This document shows positions 55,338 through 64,000 of a stretch of 64,000 nt of DNA, one piece after another (the stretch's first letter is position 1; every line of letters begins with the position of its first letter). This DNA comes from Pandoraea norimbergensis. GTDB taxonomy: Bacteria > Pseudomonadota > Gammaproteobacteria > Burkholderiales > Burkholderiaceae. The stretch lies in contig NZ_CP013480.3 of NCBI RefSeq assembly GCF_001465545.3, forward strand, positions 1,302,001-1,366,000. Reading direction: 5' to 3'. The position numbers and the translations under genes were made by a program. Below the pieces are notes generated by a model that worked only from the letters and a program-made list of their open reading frames with translations, was not told the origin of the DNA and did not search any database.

Positions 55338-55412
55338 CCTCGCAAGATACGCCCATGTCGTCATCGGCGTTCAACCCCGCCGATTTTTTTGCTTTTTTCT
55401 GGTTTTAGGACG

Positions 55413-56159
55413 ATGGACACCACCGAAGCTCACTCGGTCTCCGAACGCGTTTTACAGGTCCTCGTGACCGTAGCGCGTCACGGACGCCCGATCGCGGCAC
55501 GCGAGATCGCCGCGCAGACGAGCCTGCCGCTCTCCACGGTTTACCGCCACCTCGTACCCCTGAAGAAATGGGGGCTGGTGCAGGAACACGCCCATGAGGC
55601 GTTGTATGAACCGGGTCCGGTCGGCGTGCAACTGGCGTGGGGTTTCGACCACAACTCGCATCTTGTCACGCAGGCGCGTGAAGAAATCGACGCCCTTGTG
55701 CAGCGCACCGGCGAGACCGTCGGCCTGCTGGTCGCCGCCAACGGTCAGGTGGTCTGCCTCGACATGCACGAGAGCGAGCAATCGCTGCGTTGCTCGTTCG
55801 CGAAGGGCCGCGCCCATCCGCTGGTGCACGGCGCCTCGGCCAAGGCCTTGCTCTCCTTCCTGCCGCAAGCGACCCGCGAAACCCTGATCGGCCGTCAGTT
55901 GGCTGGCCAGCCGGTCGCACAGGAGCGTCTGATTGCGCAGGTCGAAGAGATTCGCAAGCAGCGTTATGCGGTGTCCGAGAGCGAAGTGGATTTCGGCGTC
56001 TGGGGCGTGTCGGCCCCGGTGTTTGCCGCCAAAGAACGCCTGGAGGGCACCATCACGCTGATGGCGCCGGCCGTGCGCGTGGCTCAGCGCCACGAAGAGC
56101 TGATCCGCCTGACCGTGGCGGCAGCCGAGCGTATTTCGAACCGATTGCAATATTTTTAA
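55413..56159 (+). CDS. IclR-family regulator of the ABC transporter-hutG unit
   Basis: This 248-residue regulator has an N-terminal helix-turn-helix (RVLQVLVTVARHGRPIAAREIAAQTSLPLSTVYRHLVPLKKWG) and a C-terminal effector domain with HEFSEQSLRCSFAKGR-like family features seen as MHESEQSLRCSFAKGRAHP and ESEVDFGVWGVSAPVF. The ATG at 55413 follows AGGA. It precedes an amino-acid ABC transporter by 36 bases and probably senses a substrate of that unit. Confidence 0.9.
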   Translation: MDTTEAHSVSERVLQVLVTVARHGRPIAAREIAAQTSLPLSTVYRHLVPLKKWGLVQEHAHEALYEPGPVGVQLAWGFDHNSHLVTQAREEIDALVQRTGETVGLLVAANGQVVCLDMHESEQSLRCSFAKGRAHPLVHGASAKALLSFLPQATRETLIGRQLAGQPVAQERLIAQVEEIRKQRYAVSESEVDFGVWGVSAPVFAAKERLEGTITLMAPAVRVAQRHEELIRLTVAAAERISNRLQYF

Positions 56160-56195
56160 CCGGTTACCCGACCGAGACTACACGAGGAGTACCAG

Positions 56196-56933
56196 ATGAA
56201 ATTGCGTCACATTCTGTTCACGATGGCGCTGGCCGTCACGTGTTCGAGCAAGGTTTTTGCCGCTGACGACGTGCTGCGTGTCGCCACCGATGCCACCTTC
56301 CCGCCGTTCGAATACGTGGAAAACGGTAAGCGCACCGGCTTCGACGTGGAAATGATCGAAGCACTCGGCAAGGCCATGGGCAAGAAGGTCGAATGGACCG
56401 ACATCGACTTCAAGGGTCTGATTCCGGCACTGCAATCGAAGCGCGTCGATGTGGCCGCCTCGGCCATCTACATCACCGACGAGCGCCTGAAGGTCGTGAA
56501 CTTCACGCACCCGTACTACACCGGCGGTCTGGCCATCATGGTCAAGGCTGACAACAACACCATCAAAGAGCCGGCCGATCTGAACGGCAAGAAGGTGTCG
56601 GTGCAGGTGGGCACGAAGTCGGTGCAGTTCCTGACGGAAAACTATCCGAAGGTGCAGCGCGTGGAAGTCGAGAAGAACCAGGAAATGTTCAACCTGGTGG
56701 AAATCGGCCGTGCTGACGCTGCCGTGACCGGCAAGCCGGCGGCGCTGCTGTACGCCAAGGCACGTCCGGGCGTGAAGGTGCTCGACAAGACGCTGACGAT
56801 CGAGCGTTACGGTTTTGCCGTGCGCAAGAGCGACACCGAGCTGACCAACGAAATGAACCAGGCGCTGGAAAAGATTCGTGCCGACGGCACCTACGCCGCA
56901 CTGGTGACCAAGTACTTCGGCACGTCGAAGTAA
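56196..56933 (+). CDS. Amino-acid ABC transporter substrate-binding protein
   Basis: This 245-residue periplasmic protein of the HisJ/GlnH group has a signal peptide (TMALAVTCSSKVFA|ADD), then VATDATFPPFEYVENGKRTGFDVE and the conserved DFKGLIPALQSKRVDVAASA. It binds a polar amino acid. The hutG gene in the same operon suggests a histidine-pathway ligand, by inference. Confidence 0.93.
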   Translation: MKLRHILFTMALAVTCSSKVFAADDVLRVATDATFPPFEYVENGKRTGFDVEMIEALGKAMGKKVEWTDIDFKGLIPALQSKRVDVAASAIYITDERLKVVNFTHPYYTGGLAIMVKADNNTIKEPADLNGKKVSVQVGTKSVQFLTENYPKVQRVEVEKNQEMFNLVEIGRADAAVTGKPAALLYAKARPGVKVLDKTLTIERYGFAVRKSDTELTNEMNQALEKIRADGTYAALVTKYFGTSK

Positions 56934-57040
56934 GTTCGCAAGCCGCTATGACCTGAGACCGGGCGGATATGTTGTCCGGTCGCAGGTTGGCGGTGGCAAG
57001 TAAGTCGCAATAAAGCAGTAGAGTAACTGACGGAGTACGC

Positions 57041-57709
57041 ATGGAACTCGATTTTTCGCCGGTGTGGGCAAACTGGCAGGACCTCGCGCACGGCGCGCTC
57101 GTTACCGTCGAGGTAACTGTCTGCGCGCTGGCCTTGGGCTGCGTGTTGGGCTTGCTGGTCGGCATGGGGCGCCTGAATCCGGCGCATCGCATCCGCTACG
57201 GCATCTGCACCATTTACGTCACGTTCATTCGTGGCACGCCGCTGCTGGTGCAGCTCTTTATCCTGTTCTTCGGCCTGCCGCAGTTCAACATTCTGCTGCC
57301 GGCGTTCCTGTGCGGTGTGCTGGGTCTGGGCATTTATAGCGGTGCCTACGTCTCGGAAATCGTGCGGGGCGCCATCCAGTCGATCGAGCGCGGCCAGATG
57401 GAAGCTGCCCGCTCGCTCGGTATGCCCTACGGCATGGCCATGCGCTCGGTGATTCTGCCGCAAGCGATCGTGCGCATGATTCCGCCGCTGGGTAACGAAT
57501 TCATCGCGTTGATCAAGAACTCGGCACTCGTGTCGTTGCTCACCATTCACGACGTGATGCACGAAGGCCAGAAGATCATCAGCGTGTCGTACCGCTCGCT
57601 GGAAGTGTATCTGGCGATTGCGTTTGTTTATCTGATTCTGACCGGTGCCACCACGCTGCTGTTGCAGCGCGCCGAGAAGTCCCTGCGTGCCGGAGGTGCC
57701 GTGCAATGA
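57041..57709 (+). CDS. Amino-acid ABC transporter permease
   Basis: This 222-residue permease of the HisM/GlnP type has about five membrane segments and the EAA loop [23 protein letters not shown]. It overlaps the ATPase start by four bases. A single permease gene suggests a homodimer. Confidence 0.93.
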   Translation: MELDFSPVWANWQDLAHGALVTVEVTVCALALGCVLGLLVGMGRLNPAHRIRYGICTIYVTFIRGTPLLVQLFILFFGLPQFNILLPAFLCGVLGLGIYSGAYVSEIVRGAIQSIERGQMEAARSLGMPYGMAMRSVILPQAIVRMIPPLGNEFIALIKNSALVSLLTIHDVMHEGQKIISVSYRSLEVYLAIAFVYLILTGATTLLLQRAEKSLRAGGAVQ

Positions 57710-58482
57710 GCAATGTGAAGAAAGACATCGGCGCGCCGATTCTCAAGATCGAAGGGCTGGGCAAGGCCTACGGCAGCCATCAGGTGCTCAAGGGCATCGA
57801 CTTCGAAGTCGATGCACGTCAGGTGGTCGTGGTCATCGGGCCGAGCGGCTCGGGCAAGAGCACGTTCCTGCGCTGCTGCAACGGGCTGGAGACGGCCGAG
57901 CAGGGCACCATCGAGATCGTCGGCAAGAAGCTTGTCGATCACGGCAAGATGATGAACGAGAACGCGCTCAACGAACTGCGCACCGAAGTGGGCATGGTGT
58001 TCCAGTCGTTCAACCTGTTCCCGCATCTGACGGTGCTCGAGAACGTCACGCTGGCACCGAAGAAGCTGCGCGGCATGAAGGGCGCGGAAGCCGAGAAGCT
58101 GGCGCGCGAGTTGCTCGCCAAAGTGGGGCTCGCCGCCAAGGCCGACGTGTTCCCGGGCACGCTCTCGGGCGGTCAGAAACAGCGCGTGGCCATTGCGCGT
58201 GCGCTGGCCATGCAGCCGCAGGTCATGCTCTTCGACGAGCCGACGTCGGCGCTCGATCCGGAACTCGTGGGTGAAGTGCTGCAAGTGATGAAGGCGCTCG
58301 CCAACGACGGCATGACCATGCTGGTCGTGACGCACGAAATGGGGTTCGCTCGCGAAGTGGCCGATGTGGTCGTCGTGATGGATCAGGGCCGCATCATCGA
58401 AGCGGGCGCGCCCGAACAGATTTTCACCGCACCGCATGAAGCGCGTACGCGTGAGTTTCTGCAAGCAGTTATCGCACGGTAA
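57706..58482 (+). CDS. Amino-acid ABC transporter ATP-binding protein
   Basis: This 258-residue ATPase has Walker [10 protein letters not shown], the signature [16 protein letters not shown] and Walker [15 protein letters not shown], of the GlnQ/HisP group. It couples to the permease by a four-base overlap and is followed by hutG 19 bases later in the same operon. Confidence 0.95.
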   Translation: MSNVKKDIGAPILKIEGLGKAYGSHQVLKGIDFEVDARQVVVVIGPSGSGKSTFLRCCNGLETAEQGTIEIVGKKLVDHGKMMNENALNELRTEVGMVFQSFNLFPHLTVLENVTLAPKKLRGMKGAEAEKLARELLAKVGLAAKADVFPGTLSGGQKQRVAIARALAMQPQVMLFDEPTSALDPELVGEVLQVMKALANDGMTMLVVTHEMGFAREVADVVVVMDQGRIIEAGAPEQIFTAPHEARTREFLQAVIAR

Positions 58483-58501
58483 GGGCAAGGCAGGTACACG
58501 T

Positions 58502-59449
58502 ATGACAATCGATCGAACGGTGTGGCAAGGCCGTGTGGATACTGGCGAGGCCGGTCACACGCTGCGTCTGCATCAGGTGCTTCGCGACTACGATGCGGCG
58601 CAGGTTGCAGGCGGCGCTGTCGTCCTGGGTTTTTGCAGTGACGAAGGCGTGCGCCGCAATCACGGGCGTCAGGGCGCGGTAGCTGGCCCCGACATGCTGC
58701 GCCGGGCGTTGGCGAGCCTGCCCGTGCAGGGCACGCCGGCCGTGTTCGACGGCGGCAACATCGTGTGCGCCGACGACCGGCTCGAAGCGGCGCAAGCCGC
58801 TCTCGGCCATCGCGTGGCCGAAGTGCTGGCCGCGGGCGCGCGTCCGGTGGTGCTCGGCGGCGGTCACGAAATCGCCTACGGTACGTTCCTGGGCATCGCC
58901 GAACACTTCGGCGACCGCCTGCGCGACGAGCCGATCCTGATCCTCAATTTCGACGCGCACTTCGACTTGCGCGCACAGCCGACGGCTAGCTCGGGGACGC
59001 CGTTCTGGCAGATCTCGCAGCTGCTCGCCGGGCGTCAGGCGCCGTTCCATTACGCGTGTCTCGGCGTGAGCCGGTACAGCAACACCGACGCACTGTTCGA
59101 ACGTGCGAAGGCGCTGGATGTCGACTTCTGGCTCGATTCGGAAATGCTGGCGCATCGTCTGCCGGAAATGTGCGAACGGCTCGAGAAGAAGCTCGCCCGC
59201 GTGAGCCACGTCTATCTGACCATCGACATGGATGTATTGCCGGGCGAGAAGGCCCCGGGCGTGTCGGCACCGGCGGCGCACGGCGTGGCGTTCGAAGTGG
59301 TCGAGACGCTCATCGGTGTGGTCCGCCGTTCGGGCAAACTGCGTGTGGCCGATATTGCCGAGTACAACCCGACGTACGACCGCGATGGATTGACGGCGCG
59401 TGTGGGTGCGCGTCTGCTGCACCCGCTGATCACGCAATTGGAAGGCTGA
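58502..59449 (+). CDS. hutG: Formimidoylglutamase
   Basis: This ureohydrolase-family enzyme hydrolyses N-formimidoyl-glutamate to glutamate and formamide. The 315-residue protein has the manganese motifs GGGHE, NFDAHFDLR and TIDMDVLPG, and WQGR near the start, a HutG rather than arginase/agmatinase look. It lies in an ABC transporter operon without hutH, hutU or hutI beside it. A substrate other than formimidoylglutamate is possible. Confidence 0.85.
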   Translation: MTIDRTVWQGRVDTGEAGHTLRLHQVLRDYDAAQVAGGAVVLGFCSDEGVRRNHGRQGAVAGPDMLRRALASLPVQGTPAVFDGGNIVCADDRLEAAQAALGHRVAEVLAAGARPVVLGGGHEIAYGTFLGIAEHFGDRLRDEPILILNFDAHFDLRAQPTASSGTPFWQISQLLAGRQAPFHYACLGVSRYSNTDALFERAKALDVDFWLDSEMLAHRLPEMCERLEKKLARVSHVYLTIDMDVLPGEKAPGVSAPAAHGVAFEVVETLIGVVRRSGKLRVADIAEYNPTYDRDGLTARVGARLLHPLITQLEG

Positions 59450-59579
59450 GCCAAGGCCGAGTGCCTCGCGGGACGGAAAGCACGAAGGGAAGCAGGACGG
59501 AAAACCGAATGCACGGTTGCGTGCGGGAGACGATGGGCGAGAAGGGTTATTTGCGCCAATCGCGGAATTTCTGCGCGAC

Positions 59580-59622
59580 AATAGGGCGGGCGATCGATGG
59601 TGATCGCCCGCCCTATTTGTTT
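59580..59622 (+). terminator. 16-bp hairpin terminator after hutG
   Basis: Arms at 59580-59595 and 59602-59617 pair perfectly with a GATGGT loop, ending TATTTGTTT. Confidence 0.85.
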
Positions 59623-59704
59623 GGTGCGTTTTTTGGTGCGCTGCCGCAAAATTCCCCGGATTTCGCGGGTCGCGCGCCGTCCGAAGTCGACAAGCGAGGT
59701 CACG

Positions 59705-60274
59705 ATGACAGAGCAGACGAATTCCCCCAACGATGCCCACACCGAAGTCGCCACCTTGGCCGGTGGTTGTTTTTGGTGTCTCGAGGCTTGTTACCAGCAG
59801 CTCGACGGCGTGAAGCGCGTCGTCTCAGGGTATGAGGGCGGTCAGGTCGATAACCCGAGTTACGAGCAGGTTTGCGAAGGCGATACCGGCCACGCCGAGG
59901 TGGTGCGCCTGACTTACGATCCGGACATCGTCAGCTATGAAGAATTGCTGATCGTGTTCTTCTCGATTCACGATCCGACCACGCTGAACCGGCAGGGCAA
60001 CGACGTCGGCACGCAATATCGTTCGGCGATCTTCTATCACGACGAAAAGCAGAAGCAGGTCGCCGAGCATCTGATCGCCGAGTTGATGGCCGAGATGACC
60101 TATCCGGCACCGATCGTCACGCAGGTCGTTGCCGAAGAGACGTTCTGGCCGGCGGAGGCGTATCACCAGAACTACTTCGTTCAGCATCCCGATCAGGGCT
60201 ACTGCGCGTATGTTGTCGCCCCGAAACTCAAGAAATTCCGCGAGAAGTTCTCGCGCCGCTTGAAGGCTGCTTGA
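59705..60274 (+). CDS. msrA: Peptide-methionine (S)-S-oxide reductase
   Basis: This 189-residue enzyme repairs oxidised methionine (S form). The catalytic motif is GCFWCLEA, with EGGQVDNPSYEQVC and HAEVVRLTYDPD as further family signatures. The ATG at 59705 has GAGG upstream. An 11-base tandem repeat crosses its stop codon. Confidence 0.95.
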   Translation: MTEQTNSPNDAHTEVATLAGGCFWCLEACYQQLDGVKRVVSGYEGGQVDNPSYEQVCEGDTGHAEVVRLTYDPDIVSYEELLIVFFSIHDPTTLNRQGNDVGTQYRSAIFYHDEKQKQVAEHLIAELMAEMTYPAPIVTQVVAEETFWPAEAYHQNYFVQHPDQGYCAYVVAPKLKKFREKFSRRLKAA

Positions 60275-60299
60275 AGGCCGCTTGAAGGCCGCTTGAACG
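60259..60299 (+). repeat. 11-bp tandem units across the msrA stop codon
   Basis: CTTGAAGGCTG, CTTGAAGGCCG, CTTGAAGGCCG and a partial CTTGAACG are end to end from 60259. The first two units include the msrA C terminus and its TGA stop at 60272-60274. Confidence 0.85.
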
Positions 60300-60377
60300 T
60301 AAGCGCCGGACTCGCACGTGAGACAGATACCGAGCTCACGTGCGGCGTCGCGTGCCGCGCTTACGCATCGGCGGCGT

Positions 60378-61211
60378 TCAGAGAACGGCGCAGCGCAGAC
60401 CGGCCCTCGGCATCGTCTGCGCATCCGCCATCGCCAGTGATTCGGTATCACGGCGTTGATGGCATGTCGCGAGATGGTGCGTGAAATCGGAAATTTGCAG
60501 CATCGCCGGCGTGATCTTTGTCTCCCTGTTTTCCCGTGCACCGTGCCCTGCCATCCCCGCGGCCCCGTAATGGAAGTCGATGATGGCCGCGTGAGCGCTC
60601 GCGACATCGCGCCGATACTCGTTGGGGGTATCGAGAAACATAAGCTCGCTGGCACCGAAGTCCAACAGCTCCGCCTCGCTGGGCACCCCCTCACTGACCG
60701 AGAAGACGCCGCTCGCCACCGCGTGCGCGCCTACGTCATAGCGTAATGCGTTGATGGTACCCGGCGCGTAATCGGGTTCGTCGCGCAGTAGCGACAGCAG
60801 ACCGATCTGGCCGATGACCCGTTCAAGCGAAGTGGCATCTCCTTGCGGATGCAGCGTGAGAATCGTCGCCAGCATCTCGCGCAGTTGGGCGTTGCCCGGC
60901 ACGCAGGCGTTCGGGCAACCGTCTCGTGGCGTCAACAATTCCATCAATGCGTTTCGAACATAGCGGTCGACTGGCACCGGCTTGCACTCGACGACACCGA
61001 GCCGGAAGCGATCGATCGCCCCGAGGGACAGCGACGGCCCCGGGGGCCGGGCCGGTAGTGCATTGGTCATTGCGCGCAGGTCGGTGGCCACACGGGGCGA
61101 TTCGACCGAACGCAGGCCGAGGCTGGAGGGTTCGCCTGGCAGGGGAAGGGCGGGAGCGAGGGCGTAGGAAGGTGGGCAAAGCGTTGGGGTGGCGACTGCA
61201 AGACTCGGCAT
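60378..61211 (-). CDS. Hypothetical protein, Pro-rich N terminus
   Basis: I do not recognise this 277-residue protein. About the first 65 residues are Pro/Ser/Ala-rich and likely disordered, and the rest is soluble with no membrane segment. A conserved-looking acidic helix region is VEAELLDFGASELMFLDTPNEYRRD. It lies 64 bases after a smaller unknown gene on the same strand. Lineage-specific effector-like proteins often look like this, but there is no direct sign. Confidence 0.6.
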   Translation of the reverse strand: MPSLAVATPTLCPPSYALAPALPLPGEPSSLGLRSVESPRVATDLRAMTNALPARPPGPSLSLGAIDRFRLGVVECKPVPVDRYVRNALMELLTPRDGCPNACVPGNAQLREMLATILTLHPQGDATSLERVIGQIGLLSLLRDEPDYAPGTINALRYDVGAHAVASGVFSVSEGVPSEAELLDFGASELMFLDTPNEYRRDVASAHAAIIDFHYGAAGMAGHGARENRETKITPAMLQISDFTHHLATCHQRRDTESLAMADAQTMPRAGLRCAVL

Positions 61212-61275
61212 GTAACGCGATCTCCGGAGAGTTGAAAAGGATTGAGACGGAGCAGGGAGCTGGCGGGATTGAGTC

Positions 61276-61635
61276 TCATCCCACCACGTTCACTGGCATT
61301 CCCTCGGCTTCGGCGAACAGAATCAGGCAGTGTTCCCCCACGTCCAGCGCGTGACCGTAGGCGGCGTCGAAGCTTTCGAAAATGAAGGCTTCTCGGGCGT
61401 CGGCGACCTGTTGCGTCACGATTTCGAACCGATGGTGATCGAACCGGATATCGAGATACGTATCGCTCTCATGAAACCAGACGACGTAGCCGCCGAACGG
61501 CAGCGAGGCCGGTGGCTCGCGCACCGTTGCCGTGCCGGGCGTGGCGGTGCCGGGCGCCTCCTGCGCCAAACGTGCATTGGGCGGCTGCGCGTCGAGCCAG
61601 CGCTGATAGTCTTCACGAAAGGGCCGATCCGTCAT
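61276..61635 (-). CDS. Hypothetical protein
   Basis: This 119-residue protein is not recognised. It has an acidic-aromatic core (GGYVVWFHESDTYLDIRFDHH, then IFESFDAAYGHALDVG) and no signal peptide or membrane segment. It lies upstream of the unknown 277-residue gene in the same direction and may be its operon partner. Confidence 0.6.
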   Translation of the reverse strand: MTDRPFREDYQRWLDAQPPNARLAQEAPGTATPGTATVREPPASLPFGGYVVWFHESDTYLDIRFDHHRFEIVTQQVADAREAFIFESFDAAYGHALDVGEHCLILFAEAEGMPVNVVG

Positions 61636-62013
61636 GGGCGTATCTCCTTGGGAATGACAATGGCGCCTGTGAGGCGCCGGGGCGATGGTGCGATAAGTGA
61701 CGTCCGCCGGTTGTTGCGAACGGGCTTGTCTTTGCCGAATTTGCGTCGGGTCGGGCGCGCAACCGGCATCGAGAGAGGCCCCTTCGACGGCGCGAGGCGC
61801 ACGATCATCGGGACGTGTTGATAGTGCCTTCCCGGGCCGGGCGGTAGTGCAAGGGACTTCCGAAAACGGTCTAGGACAACACCTCGATCCAGCAAATTCG
61901 CCAATCCCCAGACGATTTCCACTGAAAACCCGCGCCGATACTAAACGTTCATATCTTCATTATTTTTCGCATAGAATGACGCTTCCCCTCATGAAGTCTT
62001 CAGGTAGTTAGCC
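61636..62013 (+). promoter_or_regulatory. Region upstream of the MFS gene with putative promoter
   Basis: This gap of 378 bases contains no convincing gene. GGCGCCT-GTG-AGGCGCC at 61662-61678 is a small perfect hairpin. TTCATA (61948-61953) and TAGAAT (61972-61977), 18 bases apart, are a plausible promoter 36 bases before the MFS start. Confidence 0.45.
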
Positions 62014-63588
62014 GTGCGCCCCCTGCCTTTTCGCGATGCGTTGATGGCCATGATTGGCATCGCGCTCGTCAACATGCTGGTCGCTCTTGACCAGACCGTT
62101 GTCAGTACTGCCCTCCCGTCCATCGTCGCCGAACTCAAGGGTTTCGAGTATTACGCCTGGATCGCCAGCATTTATTTGCTCGCGTCCGTCGTGACCGTGC
62201 CGGTTTTCGGGCGGCTGGGCGACTATTTCGGCCGTCGCCAGTTCGTCATTGCCTCCGTGGTCACCTTTACGGCGGCCTCGGTGCTGTGCGGTCTGGCGCC
62301 CAATATGCCGTTCCTGATCTTCGCGCGCGCGTTGCAGGGCCTCGGCGGCGGGATGATGGTCGGCACGGCGTTCGCGTCAGTGCCCGATCTCTTTCCCGAT
62401 GCGCGTTCGCGCGTGCGCTGGCAGGTGGTGATCACCACGGCGTATGGCATCGGCACGGCGGCCGGCCCCTCATTGGGCGGTTTGCTCTCCGAGCACTTCG
62501 GCTGGCGCTCGACCTTCTTCATCAACCTGCCGGTCGGCCTCGCTGCGCTGTATTTCGTGTGGCGATATCTGCCGAAATTCCCGTCGGTGCACAAGGGCGA
62601 CGTCCGCGTCGACTGGCGCGGTGCGCTCTGGATCGCGGTCGTGTTGGGTGGTTTTCAGGTGTTCATCGAGAACGTGCCGGCGCATGGCGCGTCGCTCACG
62701 AATCTGTTGCTCATCGTGGCGGTGGTCGTCGGTTTTTGGGTGTTGTTGCGCACCGAGCGTCGTGCCACGCACCCGATCGTGCCGCTCGACATGTTCCGGC
62801 ACCCGCAACTGGTGGTGCTTTTCACGCTATCCGTGCTGATCGGCTTCGTGATGTACTCCCTGATCTTCTTCGCCCCGCTGCTGCTGCAAGGCGGCTTTGG
62901 CCTGAGTCCGCAAACGGCCGGGCTCATCGCTACGCCGATTGCCGCGTGCATTGCGCTGGGCAGCTTCATCAACACGCCCATCGTGGTACGCCTGTCGCGC
63001 CCGACCAACATGTTGATCCTCGGCTTCTGCCTGCTGGCCGTCGCCTCGGCCGGTGTGGGGCTGGCGCATCGTGAAACCTCGCACGCCGTGCTCGCGCTGA
63101 TGATGGCGTTCGCGGGCATCGGCATCGGTTTCATCCTGAACAACATGAACGTGTTCGGGCAGGAGATCGCCGGGCGCGAGCGCTTCGGCATCACTACCGC
63201 GCTGCTTCAGTCGACACGCATGGTCGGCGGCATGCTCGGCACGACCATCGTCGGCACGCTCGTCAACCACTGGTACGCGAGCGGCGTGGCCGGTGCGGTG
63301 TCGGCCTATGACGGCACCCCGGCGTCGCATGCGGTGGCACGTGCCCTCGACCCGCGCATTCTGATCGACCAGGCACTGCGCGGCGACCTGCTCACCGACC
63401 TGCGTGCCATGGGGATCGACGGCATGCCGCTGGTCGAAACTGCCCGCCAGACGCTGGTCAACGCCGTGCACGCCGGCGTGCTGCTCACCGGTGTCGCGGC
63501 GATCATTGCCGCGCTGCTGGTGCGCCGCATCCGCCAGATCCAGTTTCCGAAGCGGCTCGACCGGTCGGCGGTCGTCGCGCCGGAATAA
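62014..63588 (+). CDS. MFS multidrug exporter, DHA2 (14-segment) family
   Basis: This 524-residue inner-membrane exporter has about 14 hydrophobic segments. It shows VNMLVALDQTVVSTALPSI and the loop motif GRLGDYFGRRQF, typical of EmrB/QacA relatives. It likely exports drugs or small toxic compounds with protons. The start is a GTG at 62014. Confidence 0.92.
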   Translation: MRPLPFRDALMAMIGIALVNMLVALDQTVVSTALPSIVAELKGFEYYAWIASIYLLASVVTVPVFGRLGDYFGRRQFVIASVVTFTAASVLCGLAPNMPFLIFARALQGLGGGMMVGTAFASVPDLFPDARSRVRWQVVITTAYGIGTAAGPSLGGLLSEHFGWRSTFFINLPVGLAALYFVWRYLPKFPSVHKGDVRVDWRGALWIAVVLGGFQVFIENVPAHGASLTNLLLIVAVVVGFWVLLRTERRATHPIVPLDMFRHPQLVVLFTLSVLIGFVMYSLIFFAPLLLQGGFGLSPQTAGLIATPIAACIALGSFINTPIVVRLSRPTNMLILGFCLLAVASAGVGLAHRETSHAVLALMMAFAGIGIGFILNNMNVFGQEIAGRERFGITTALLQSTRMVGGMLGTTIVGTLVNHWYASGVAGAVSAYDGTPASHAVARALDPRILIDQALRGDLLTDLRAMGIDGMPLVETARQTLVNAVHAGVLLTGVAAIIAALLVRRIRQIQFPKRLDRSAVVAPE

Positions 63589-63719
63589 AGCGATAGCGGG
63601 ACGACAACACGTCTGCAACGCCTCGGATTTTTCCGAGAACACCCCGGGCGCAAGGCTGAAAACCGAAGCGCCTTGCGGGGAAATGGCCGCCAAAATGCCG
63701 AGGGCGCGTCGACCTCGTT

Positions 63720-63725
63720 TACAAT
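63720..63725 (+). promoter_or_regulatory. Possible fabV -10 element
   Basis: TACAAT at 63720-63725 lies 52 bases before the fabV ATG. No good -35 was found. Confidence 0.3.
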
Positions 63726-63777
63726 GCGCGGTGTTTGCCGGTATGCGGCATCACCGAATTTTGTGAACGAGGTTTCC

Positions 63778-64000
63778 ATGATCATCAAGCCACGCGTGCG
63801 CGGCTTCATCTGCGTCACCACCCATCCCGTTGGCTGCGAAGCCAACGTCAAGCAACAGATCGAGTACGTGAAGGCCCAGGGCCCGATCGCCAACGGCCCG
63901 AAGAAGGTACTTGTACTCGGCGCTTCTACCGGTTACGGTCTGGCCGCCCGCATCACCGCCGCGTTCGGTTGCGACGCCGCCACGCTCGGCGTCTTCTTCG
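63778..64000 (+). CDS. fabV: Enoyl-ACP reductase FabV, 5' part
   Basis: The window ends inside this gene. The first 74 residues are [20 protein letters not shown], then [16 protein letters not shown], which is the FabV form of the NADH-binding motif, where the Tyr of ASTGYG is typical. FabV reduces enoyl-ACP in fatty acid synthesis and is triclosan-tolerant. GAGG lies six bases before the ATG. Confidence 0.93.
   Translation, partial: MIIKPRVRGFICVTTHPVGCEANVKQQIEYVKAQGPIANGPKKVLVLGASTGYGLAARITAAFGCDAATLGVFF

Overview
This is a high-GC chromosomal window from a betaproteobacterium, most likely a member of the Burkholderiaceae. The order pgk-pyk-fba followed by purC-purE-purK and a Sua5-type tsaC, the kynBUA set, a BpeR/BpeAB-OprB-like efflux locus and FabV as enoyl-ACP reductase all fit Burkholderia relatives, and Pandoraea is my best guess. 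That genus call is inference from gene content and order. No rRNA, tRNA, CRISPR array, insertion sequence or prophage was seen. Layout: azlCD amino-acid exporter (0.3-1.4 kb); lower glycolysis pgk, pyk, fba (1.5-5.6 kb); a SecDF-head-like secreted protein and a 573-residue phosphatase-like orphan (5.6-8.2 kb); purCEK-tsaC (8.3-12.1 kb); a sterol-desaturase-family protein and the PBP4-type peptidase dacB (12.0-14.7 kb); an envelope-stress block with a QseBC/PmrAB-like two-component system, an I78-type inhibitor, an HtrA/DegP protease and a small secreted protein (15.0-20.1 kb). Next is a small AT-richer patch with two coupled unknown genes (20.2-21.9 kb).

A molybdenum neighbourhood follows (22.1-29.8 kb): XdhC, a CoxG-like protein, ModE, a cytochrome b plus sulfite-oxidase-family enzyme, an MXKDX repeat protein and modABC. 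A ModE-like box and a strong -10 lie upstream of modA. Then come a TetR-regulated RND efflux operon with a clear AcrR-like operator (30.0-37.1 kb), an acyl-CoA-binding protein, a four-gene minor pseudopilin operon (38.0-40.7 kb), a YqjD/YqjE-type membrane set, a 1-Cys peroxiredoxin, glutaryl-CoA dehydrogenase with a divergent IclR regulator, and kynBUA for tryptophan catabolism (45.9-49.0 kb).

The most unusual region is 49.3-55.2 kb. A MarR regulator and a flavin reductase are divergent from four genes: a NicX-like 2,5-dihydroxypyridine dioxygenase, an alpha/beta hydrolase, an acyl-CoA-dehydrogenase-fold protein without the usual catalytic Glu motif, and an acyl-CoA ligase. This looks like an aromatic or N-heteroaromatic catabolic operon that joins ring cleavage with CoA activation, and I cannot match it to a named pathway. 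Beyond it are an IclR regulator, an amino-acid ABC transporter and HutG (55.4-59.4 kb), msrA, two unknown proteins, a DHA2-type MFS exporter and the 5' part of fabV, cut by the window end.

Several regulators have strong candidate operators beside them (QseB-, ModE-, AcrR-, MarR- and IclR-type). Short tandem repeats of 7, 8, 9 or 11 bases abut or overlap the 3' ends of five genes, which is a pattern worth checking.
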